Part shown: piece after piece, positions 25,468 to 33,481 of the stretch
Layout: each line of letters opens with the position of its first letter
Numbering within the stretch: position 1 is the stretch's first letter
NCBI GenBank assembly: GCA_029261925.1
Contig: JAJDAJ010000015.1
Span: 1-64,000 of the forward strand
Source of the DNA: Deltaproteobacteria bacterium
GTDB taxonomy: Bacteria; Myxococcota_A; UBA9160; SZUA-336
Length of the DNA: 64,000 nt
Direction: 5' to 3'
The notes under the pieces: generated by a model
Told to the model about the DNA's origin: nothing
The model's database searches: none
The model's input: only the letters and a program-made list of their open reading frames with translations
Program-made: the position numbers and the translations under genes

Positions 25468-27985
25468 CCTGTTCTCGGACAGCTACACGGGGGAGCCGCG
25501 CCGTCGCGGGCCTCTGGCCAGCATCTCCCTCGTGATCGCCCTGATCGGGTTCGGTATCGGCCTCTTCTTCGTCGGCGAGTACTTCCAGCGCTACGCGACG
25601 TACCGACAGGAGCGCGCCTCGGACCCGGGCCTGCCGCCCGTATCGCCGCTGGAGCCGGTGCGAAACATCGCGCTCAACACGCTCTACGAGCTGCCCCGCC
25701 CGATCGGCAACCAGGCGCTGCTCGAAAGCGGACTGCGTGTCTACGATCTGCAGATCGCCACGAAGCATCTGGCGACGATCCAGCAGACGGCCGAGCGGGT
25801 GACCGCGAGGACCGTGGCGGTCGGAGTCCCCAGGGAGTACGTGCCGGCCCGTTTCCGCTCCGGGAACGAGAGCTGGCCGGTGCAGGTGAAGCTGCGCGGG
25901 CTGATGAGCCTGCACTACCTGAAGATGCGGCCCTCGCTCAGGGTCAAGTTCCCGCGGGATCGTCTCTTCGAGGGCAAGCGGCAGATCAACCTGTCGGACC
26001 CCTACGACAAGGGCCTGACCATCGACGCGACCACCAACCGGGAGCTGGAGCGGTACGGCATCCTGACCTGGGACAGCCGCTTCGTGATCGTTCGCGTCAA
26101 CGACGAGCTGCAGGGACTCTTCCAGGAGATCGAGCAGTTCGGCCGCAGCATGGCGGATCGGACCGGCCGGCCGGAGGGCTTCATCTTCTCGGGCGACGGC
26201 CAGCTCTTCGGCAGCGAGGGGCCGGGATACGACAAGGCGCGCGGAGCCATCGAGCGCGTCATGGCCTGTCGCCAGGGTGGAGAGCCGGGCGCCGACGGCT
26301 GTGGCTGGGACTTCTTCAGCAGCTACTTCGACGTGGATCGCTGGGCCTGGGCGGGGGCGATGATCGCGCTGCTGCACTCGGCGCACGCCTGGGATGGCGA
26401 CAACCTGCGTCTGTTCTGGGATCCGGCGCGCGGAAAGTTCGAGCCGGTGCCGTGGGACTACTTCTACTACCCACTCGACCCCGGAAGCGCGGACGGCGAG
26501 CCCCGACTCGGCGGCGATTACGCGGCTGCCTTCTACGGCATCGACCGGTACCGGCAGGAGCGGGATTCGCGCCTCTGGATCCTGCTGAACGAGCGCGTGG
26601 ACCCGATGATCGAGCGGGCGAGGAGCCACTTCGAAGAGCTGGCCCCCGCCCTGATCGGGGACGTGCGTCATCCATCGTTCGAGCTCGACCGCGAGCGCCA
26701 GAGACAGTTCGAGACGACGCTGGACGGGAACCGGCGCCAGCTCCGCGCGCTGCTCGAGCGCGATGATCTGCGCGCGCGCACCTGGCGCACCAGCGCCGGG
26801 CTCGTCGTCCAGATCGAGAACCACGCCAAGGCCTTCGCCGAGGTCACGGGTCTCGTCGCGAGCAGCGCGCGGGGTCGGGTGAGCGTGCCGATCGACCCGT
26901 TGATCGTCGATGGCACCTGGGGAGGCGCACCGGGCCGCGCGACCCTCGTGATCGAGCTCCCGCCCGGCCTCCGGCCGGGCGCCCTCGAGGCGACCAACGG
27001 TGTCACCGGAGCGCCGGTGGATCCAGGGGCGATACGGATCGAAGCCGGTAGCGGTCCAGCGCCCGGACTGACGGCCACACCCGCTCCCGCGCTGCAGATC
27101 GCTCTCGACAACGTCCGGGTCGATGCGGATCAGGTCACGTTCGGCCCGGGAATCGTGCATCTGGCCCGGGCCCTGGAAGTTCCCTCCAGTCACGACGTCG
27201 TGTTCGCGCCGGGCCTGGACCTGCGGATGGGCCCCGGCGCGACGCTGGGGATCTACGGCGATCTGGAGTCGGTCGGACGGGCCGACGCTCCGGTCCGGAT
27301 CTCCGGAGCGGCGAAGGCACCGTGGGGCGGAATCTTCGTACAGGGAACGCGTACCGAGCCGCGCCAGGTCCACCTCGAGCATACGCTCGTGGTCGGGGGC
27401 AGCGGCGCACAGAACGCCCGGACCTGGTTCACGGCCCCGTTCGCCGTGCACGACGGCCGGGTGCGCATCCGCGAGAGCGAGTTCCGGGATGCCGGCGCGG
27501 ACGACGGCATCAACCTGAAGTACTGCGAGGTCGAGATCGACGACAGCCGCTTCGTGCGGGCACTGGACGACGCGGTCGACTGCGACTTCTGTCGCGGAGT
27601 GCTCCGGAACAACTGGATCGAGGACGCCGGTGGTGACGGGCTCGACTTCAGCGGCTCCGACGTCGACGTCGAGGGAAACCGGATCGAGGGGTGTGGCGAC
27701 AAGGGCATGAGCGTCGGCGAGCGAACCGTGGCCAGGATCTCGGGCAACCGGATCCGCGGCTGCCGCACCGGAATCGCCGTCAAGGATCTCTCGAACGCGA
27801 CGATCCAGGACACACGCCTCGAGGACCTGGAGGTCGGCCTCGCCCTGTACGTGAAGAAGCCCACCTTCGGTCCCAGCCACGCCCGCCTCGAGCGGGTGGA
27901 GATGAACAACGTCGCCACGACGCTTGTCCGGGACGCCTCCTGCACTCTCGAGGGGGCCGCGCACCTGGAGCCAGGCGGGGCTTGA
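25454..27985 (+). CDS. Membrane-anchored CotH kinase fused to right-handed beta-helix
   Basis: Residues 22-42 form one membrane helix, placing the rest outside the cytoplasm. The CotH protein-kinase-like domain spans about 70-480, with VQVKLRG, the strand VRVNDELQGLF, HAWDGDNLRLFWDP (DGDN at 314-317) and PVPWDYFYY (PWD at 333-335), the conserved ATP/metal motifs of the family. From roughly 630 to 820 there are right-handed parallel beta-helix repeats (NNWIEDAGGDGLDFSGSDVDVEGNRIEG), usual in glycan-binding or -cleaving proteins. The 843-residue fusion closes the CotH-like/VTC/DUF4956 unit. CotH kinases phosphorylate proteins in spores; the target here is unknown. Confidence 0.85.
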   Translation: MPRSDLFSDSYTGEPRRRGPLASISLVIALIGFGIGLFFVGEYFQRYATYRQERASDPGLPPVSPLEPVRNIALNTLYELPRPIGNQALLESGLRVYDLQIATKHLATIQQTAERVTARTVAVGVPREYVPARFRSGNESWPVQVKLRGLMSLHYLKMRPSLRVKFPRDRLFEGKRQINLSDPYDKGLTIDATTNRELERYGILTWDSRFVIVRVNDELQGLFQEIEQFGRSMADRTGRPEGFIFSGDGQLFGSEGPGYDKARGAIERVMACRQGGEPGADGCGWDFFSSYFDVDRWAWAGAMIALLHSAHAWDGDNLRLFWDPARGKFEPVPWDYFYYPLDPGSADGEPRLGGDYAAAFYGIDRYRQERDSRLWILLNERVDPMIERARSHFEELAPALIGDVRHPSFELDRERQRQFETTLDGNRRQLRALLERDDLRARTWRTSAGLVVQIENHAKAFAEVTGLVASSARGRVSVPIDPLIVDGTWGGAPGRATLVIELPPGLRPGALEATNGVTGAPVDPGAIRIEAGSGPAPGLTATPAPALQIALDNVRVDADQVTFGPGIVHLARALEVPSSHDVVFAPGLDLRMGPGATLGIYGDLESVGRADAPVRISGAAKAPWGGIFVQGTRTEPRQVHLEHTLVVGGSGAQNARTWFTAPFAVHDGRVRIRESEFRDAGADDGINLKYCEVEIDDSRFVRALDDAVDCDFCRGVLRNNWIEDAGGDGLDFSGSDVDVEGNRIEGCGDKGMSVGERTVARISGNRIRGCRTGIAVKDLSNATIQDTRLEDLEVGLALYVKKPTFGPSHARLERVEMNNVATTLVRDASCTLEGAAHLEPGGA

Positions 27986-28000
27986 GTCCCGCCGGGCTCC
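27967..28000 (+). terminator. Hairpin at end of the VTC/CotH operon
   Basis: GGAGCC-ag-GCGGG-gcttgagt-CCCGC-cg-GGCTCC folds into an 11-bp stem with one symmetric two-base internal loop; the CotH stop codon sits in the apical loop. There is no T-run, so termination is inferred from position. Confidence 0.4.
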
Positions 28001-28016
28001 GCGGGCACAATCCCAC

Positions 28017-31000
28017 ATGCTCCGGAATCCCGGCACGCAGGGCCTGATCCTCCAGGCCGTACTCTGCGCCTGTCTGCTCTGCGCGGATGCGGGTGCGGAG
28101 ACGGTCAGCTTCCAGCAGGGGGTGGACGGCTACGCGGGGACGGAGGATCTCCACCTGGCGATCCCGGCGAACGACACGGGCAACGGGCACGGGGAGAGCG
28201 AGTTCCAGACCGACCCCGAGAACCCCCGCTGGGAGTGGGACGGCGAGGACACCTGGGGAGAGGGCAGCGTCGTCTTCAGCTCGGGTGCGTCCCGGGTCGG
28301 CTCGGGCGACAACGTCGGGCTGCTGCGCTTCCGTGACGTCTTCGGGGACGGCCCGGGCCAGGTCCCTCCGGGCGCGCAGATCAGCTCCGCGATGCTGGAG
28401 CTCGAGGCTGCCCACGCCCTCGAGGGAGACCCGGGGAACCTGCACCGGGTGCTGGTGGACTGGGACGAGTCGACACGCTGGAGCAGCTTCGGCCCGCTGC
28501 CAGGGCCCGGGATGGGGACCGACTACGCCGGCGACATCGAGGCCACGACCGGCACCTCGCCGCCGGGCGGGGGGCCGATCCAGCTCGACGTCACCGCGAG
28601 CCTGCAGGCCTGGTCAGACGCGCCGGAAGCGAACCGGGGATGGGCCTTCCTGCCGGTCGGAGCCCAGGACACGATCTCGATCCAGGGCTCGGATCTGGAC
28701 AGCGTGACCCGCGTGAGCGTCGACCTCGAGATCCTCACGCCCGCGCGCGGCGAGCTGGTGGTCACGCTCCGGAAGGGCAGCTACCTGGCGGTTCTGCTCG
28801 ACCGCATCGGGCGGAGCGGCTGCACCAGCAGCTCGGGCATCACGTCGGACGACCTCGACATCACGCTCGACGACGCGGCCGTGGCCGACGTTCACGACTC
28901 GGGACCCGGCAACGGTCTCACGGGCAGCTGGAGGCCCGACGCCTCCTGCGTCGATCTGCCCCTGTGCACGGACAGCGGGACCGGTGGCCTCTGCGGGGGA
29001 CCCGCCAGCGGCGCCTGGGTGCTGACGGTCACCGACGAGTGGATCGGGGGTGGCTCCGCGGCTCGGCTGGTGTCCTGGGGCCTGACGCTGGGCGACGGCA
29101 TTCATCCAGACGAGTCCTACACATCGTCGCCCCAGCTCACGATCCCCAAGCGCCACCAGGGAGCGAACGAGACCCGCGTCCACTCCAGCGAATCGCCCGT
29201 GACGCAGGATCGGCCCAGGCTGACGGTCACGTTCGAGCCCACCGTGGCGTTCTCCCCGGTCTCGCTCGAGGCGTCCCCGGCCGGCGGGACGCAGAGCGTC
29301 GAGGTCCGCATTCCGCCGGGCTCGAATGCGCTCGGCCCGGTGAGTGTGAGCGTGGCCAGCGATGCGCCGGGCGTGGCGAGCCCAGTCGGCAGCCCGCTGC
29401 TCTTCCCGCAGGGCGGGGTGACCGCGCAGCTCCTGCAGCTCGCGATCGGCTCCGCGGGCTCGGCCACGCTCACCACGCAGAACGATGCGGGCATCGACGA
29501 CGCGGCGCTTCCGGTGACCATCGCGACGGGCTCCGTGACGCTCGGTCCCGCGGCGGTGTACCTCGGCGTGGGCAATCCGGGCACCAGCATCGATGTCGCG
29601 ATCCCGCCCGGCAGCAACGCCGCCGACGACGTCAGCATCAGCCTGGCGAGCTCCGATCCCACGGTCGCGAACCCCACCGGGGCGGTCGGGGGCCTGCTCC
29701 CGCTCGTGTTCGCGGCGGGCGCGGCGAACGTGCAGCCCGTCTCGCTGGAGCTCGGGGGCGCGCCGGGGAGCGCGACGCTCGCGGCGATCGATGACGCAGG
29801 AACGCTGGGACCCGGACTCGGGCAGGTCGTCCTGAGCCCCTTGCCCCCGATCGAGTACGACGTGAACGTCGAGCCGTACGTGCAGATCGGAGATCCGGCA
29901 GCGGGCGCTCCCGGCGATCAGCTCGTGATCGCCTGGCAGACCATCACGCGTGCGGCGGGTGGCCCGAACGCCGATGCCTTCGAGCTCGAGTACCGGCAGG
30001 CGGGCGACAGCTCCTGGATTGCGGTGCCACTCGAACCGCCGATCGAGTACGGCTCCACGTCGCGCCTCAATCACTCCGGGATCCTCAGCGACCTGGCGCT
30101 CGATACGCAGTACGAGTACCGCCTCGCGCAGCTGCGAAACGGCGCCGTGCTGGCGAGTCACTCGGCGTTCGTCGATACGCGACCCGCGGCGGAGGACCTG
30201 CGCTTCACGGCGTTCGGAAACTCCGGGCAGGGCAGCCCGAACGCACATCTGATCGGGGAGCGGCTGGCGCTGCTGGATCCGGACCTGCACCTGCTGCTGG
30301 GGGACATGGTCTACAACCTGGGCGAGTACGAGCACCACAAGCCGCGCATCAACCTGGTCTATGGCGACACCATGAAGTCCCGGCCGTTCGTCGCCACCGT
30401 GGGCAACCACGAGCAGCTGACCGACGCCGGGCGACCCGTGCTCGATCACTTCTACCTGCCCCGCAACGGGCCTCCCGGCCTCGACGAGCAGCACTACTCC
30501 TTCGACCGCGGAGGGGTCCACTTCGCGAGCATCAACTCGGCGCTCGAGCCCGGCGACATCCAGGCTGCCGGGGCCTGGGGCGTGGCGGCTGTGGGCGCCT
30601 CGGGCCCGCGCAGGAAGGTGGTGTAAACCCACGAGCCACCCCTCACCCTGGATCCGTACGGGATCGACCGGCAGCAGAGCGCGGCGGTTCGCGACCACAT
30701 CCTCTCGGTTGCGGTGGAGCAGGGCGCCGACCTCTTCCTGGCCGGAGCCGTGCACTCGTACCAGCGCTACCTGCCCGTGACCTCCGTGCTCGCGCAGGAT
30801 CCCTGGGTCGACTGGAGCAGCTGTCCCGCCGGTCCGGGCACGACCCTGATCTATCCCGGAACCGGGGCCTGGACACGCCTCCCGCCGGGCCCGGTGCCGC
30901 TGTCGCTGGAAGCGCCCATGCAGATCTACGAGCCCCGGATCGGGATCGGCCTGTTCCAGGCCAGTACGGACACCCTCACTGCGACCTTCCTGGGCGCCGA

Positions 31001-31580
31001 CGGCAGCGCGATCGACTCGGTCGTCCTGCGCAAGTGCCCGACCCCACAGGACTGCCCGTGCATCGCCAGCTGCGGCGACGGCTTCGCCCAGGCCCCCGAG
31101 GAGGAGTGCGACGATGCGAACATGCTCGACGGCGACGGCTGCTCGGCAAGCTGCCGCTACGAGACCACCGTGCCCCTGTTCGGGACGGCGGCCCTCGGCG
31201 GGACCGTGCAGGTCACGCTCGGAGGCGCATCGGTGACGGTCACCACCACCCCGGGGCAGCTGCCCGCAGAGGTCGCCGCCGCGATCGCTCTGGCCGTGCG
31301 CTTCGATCCCTCGATGATCGCCCTGGGCATCGACGCGATCGCGCTGGGCAACGAGGTCCGGACGGGTGGGGCACTCGGCGGGCTGGTCATCACCGATCCC
31401 GGGCTCTCGGGCGACCTCCCGCCACGCGCGATCCCGTTGCTGTCCCTCTGGGCGCGCCTGGCGCTCGGCGTGCTGCTCGTCGCTGGCACGCTCGCCGGCG
31501 TCAGCCGGGCTCGAGCTCGAGACCGACGATCGGCAGGTAGATCGCCGGCACGTCGGGCGGGTCCTGCAGCGCACCCGTGA
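28017..31580 (+). pseudogene. Secreted metallophosphoesterase interrupted by an in-frame TAA
   Basis: One frame of 1187 codons is cut by TAA at 30624-30626 (after 869 residues). Before it come a signal peptide, a DNRLRE-type domain split by a proprotein-convertase P-like domain (residues about 240-360), Calx-like repeats, and a purple-acid-phosphatase fold with FGNSG (normally FGDSG), LLLGDMVYNL and TVGNHEQ. Immediately after the stop the same frame resumes with THEPPL and GAVHSYQRY, the missing metal-site histidines. It then gives a Myxococcus Cys-rich repeat (CGDGFAQAPEEECDDANMLD) and an IPTL-CTERM-like tail (IPLLSLWARLALGVLLVAG, then Arg cluster). A single base change from TAC would restore it. 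The 3' end overlaps the convergent gene by 80 bases. Mutation, readthrough and assembly error are all possible. Confidence 0.72.
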
Positions 31581-33150
31581 AGCGGTACACCGCCACCATG
31601 TGCGGGCGCTGCTTCGAGTAGAGCACGTCGAACACCGCCAGACGCTCGAAATCCGGGCCCGCCACGGTCTCTCGGAGCATCCGATCTACGGGCGTCTGGT
31701 CGCGCATGTCCTCCTCGATCACCAGGAAGCGGATGCCGTGGCGGCCGATGGCCTCGCGGATCTCGGCCGCCGAGCCGACCTTGGCCTCGACTCCCCAGTG
31801 CTGGTGCACCATGCGGCTCTCGAAGATCTTGGACGAGCGGTAGATCACGAGCTCCCGGTCGCGGTCGAGCGAGCGCAGGCGGAAGATCAGCGCGCCCTCG
31901 TGCTCGAGGCTGACCAGCAGCGGCGTGCCGTCGCGCTGCTCCCAGGCACGCAGCGCCACCTCGCGCAGCCCCTCGCTCCACGTCATGTGCGCGCGCGACA
32001 GTGATCCGCCGAGCAGCAGCGCGCCGAGGCCCAGCACCGCAGCCCAGCGGAGCCCTCCGTGCGCCGGTCGCAGCCGCAGGAGCTCGTCGACCCCGCGCGC
32101 GGCGAGCACCGCGAACACGGGCACCCAGAGCAGGCCGTGCCGCGGCTCCTTCATCAGCAGCGTCACGCTCACCCAGCCCACGACGAGCCAGGCGCCGATC
32201 AGCCGCCGCTCGCCCGCGGGATCGCCCTCGCCCCGCTCCCGCCACCAGGCGCGCAGTCCCACGGCCGACAGGGCGAGCACCGGCCAGCCCACGCTGCCGG
32301 GGAGATGCGCGAGGTGGAAGCCCAGGTGGCCCGCCAGGGAGAGCTGCACGCTGTCGACCTGACCGAACGCCTGTCCCAGGTTGACCGATCCCCAGCGCAG
32401 CGTGACGTAGGCCAGCGGGACCCCGGCCAGAGCGGCAGCGGCCAGCCCGACGAGCACGCGCCGGTCCAGCGCGCGGCGCCAGCCCGATAGCAACAGCGCC
32501 GCGGCGCCGATCGCGAACACGAAGACGAAGTTCTGCTTCGTGTACGGCACCAGGACCGCCAGACCCAGCGCGAGCACCAGGTCGCGCGTCGCCTCCCCGA
32601 CGATGAAGCGCCGCAGGTACACCAGGCTCCACACGCTCAGGGCGATCGCCGCCGGCTCGAGCATCACGTAGCGGCTCCACTCGACGACCAGCGGCATGCC
32701 CAGGAAGAGCAGCCCCGCCGCTGCCCCCATCAGGCGCCCGCCGAGATCACCCGCCAGCCGCACCAGGCCCAGCGCCCCCGCGAGCAGGAAGAGCGTCACG
32801 GTCACGCGCGCGACCCAGGGTGCGATGCCGAGCAGGCCGTACATCAGACCCTCGACCAGCGCGAAGAGCGGGGGGTACATCGCGGGCGCGATGGCCGGGT
32901 ACCGGGCGTAGTAGCGCTGCGCGTAGGCGAACGGATCGAGCCAGCCGCCGTCGCGCAGCAGGTCGAGGTAGAAGGCGCCGTCCATGGCGTGGCGGCTGGC
33001 ATCCCACCAGCCCGGGTCCGCGTCCCACGGCACCGAGAGGAGCACCGCAGCGCTGCCGATCAGGCACGCGCAGACCGCCGGCAGGTTCCGGGCGAGGGCG
33101 CCCCGGTCTCGCGCGGCGGGCGGAGGCTGACTGGCCGGCTGGCGATCCAC
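31501..33150 (-). CDS. Polytopic GT39/ArnT-like glycosyltransferase
   Basis: An inner-membrane protein with about ten helices in the first 400 residues and an extracytoplasmic C-terminal domain. The first loop holds DADPGWWDASRHAMDGAFY and RYPAIAPAMYPPLFAL, resembling the acidic loop and Tyr-Pro-Pro-Leu of the GT39/ArnT/PMT family, which transfers sugars from polyprenyl phosphates. The start is set at GTG 33150, with AGGGA nine bases upstream. The track ORF extends 90 codons further without domain sense. It diverges from the polysaccharide operon and overlaps the phosphoesterase gene at its 3' end. Confidence 0.75.
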   Translation of the reverse strand: MDRQPASQPPPAARDRGALARNLPAVCACLIGSAAVLLSVPWDADPGWWDASRHAMDGAFYLDLLRDGGWLDPFAYAQRYYARYPAIAPAMYPPLFALVEGLMYGLLGIAPWVARVTVTLFLLAGALGLVRLAGDLGGRLMGAAAGLLFLGMPLVVEWSRYVMLEPAAIALSVWSLVYLRRFIVGEATRDLVLALGLAVLVPYTKQNFVFVFAIGAAALLLSGWRRALDRRVLVGLAAAALAGVPLAYVTLRWGSVNLGQAFGQVDSVQLSLAGHLGFHLAHLPGSVGWPVLALSAVGLRAWWRERGEGDPAGERRLIGAWLVVGWVSVTLLMKEPRHGLLWVPVFAVLAARGVDELLRLRPAHGGLRWAAVLGLGALLLGGSLSRAHMTWSEGLREVALRAWEQRDGTPLLVSLEHEGALIFRLRSLDRDRELVIYRSSKIFESRMVHQHWGVEAKVGSAAEIREAIGRHGIRFLVIEEDMRDQTPVDRMLRETVAGPDFERLAVFDVLYSKQRPHMVAVYRFTGALQDPPDVPAIYLPIVGLELEPG

Positions 33151-33481
33151 GCTGGGCGTCCCTCGCGCAGACCCCCTGCGCCCGGATACGATACCGGTGC
33201 GTCCCGGTCGCAGACAGCGGCGGGACGGAGGCATCCTCCAGAGAATCGGTAGGCGAGTTCCGCATCTGGCAGCCCCGGGCGCGGATCGTGCCGCGCTCCG
33301 GCCCGCGCCGTGGCACGCCGATTGCTTCCTCTCCTCCGGACAGCGGTCCCATGAACTGCCCCCCAGACTCCAGCAGCGCGCCACACCCGGCGCAGTTCCC
33401 CGCGCCTCGTTGCGTGGCAAGTCATCCCTGCGGACGGCGTGAGGCCTTCCGGGCGGGGCGGATCGGCACGGGAGACCGCTG
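33151..33481. other. Divergent intergenic region of the polysaccharide locus
   Basis: The 331 bases between the GT39-like gene and the GT2-GT4 fusion contain the sigma-54 promoter listed at 33311-33326 and no recognisable gene. If the upstream GT39 start is longer (ATG at 33237), part of this would be coding. Confidence 0.5.
33311..33326 (+). promoter_or_regulatory. Sigma-54 (-24/-12) promoter
   Basis: TGGCACG-ccga-TTGCT matches the sigma-54 consensus at every conserved base, with GG and GC separated by the required ten bases. Initiation would fall near 33337, giving a leader of about 145 bases before the fusion gene at 33482. An enhancer-binding activator would be needed; none is encoded in the window. 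Confidence 0.72.

Noticed and set aside
25307-28036. 909-residue minus-strand ORF
   Set aside because: Antisense to the CotH beta-helix gene; no recognisable motif.
28614-31574. 986-residue minus-strand ORF
   Set aside because: Antisense to the phosphoesterase gene, whose domains are clear on the plus strand.
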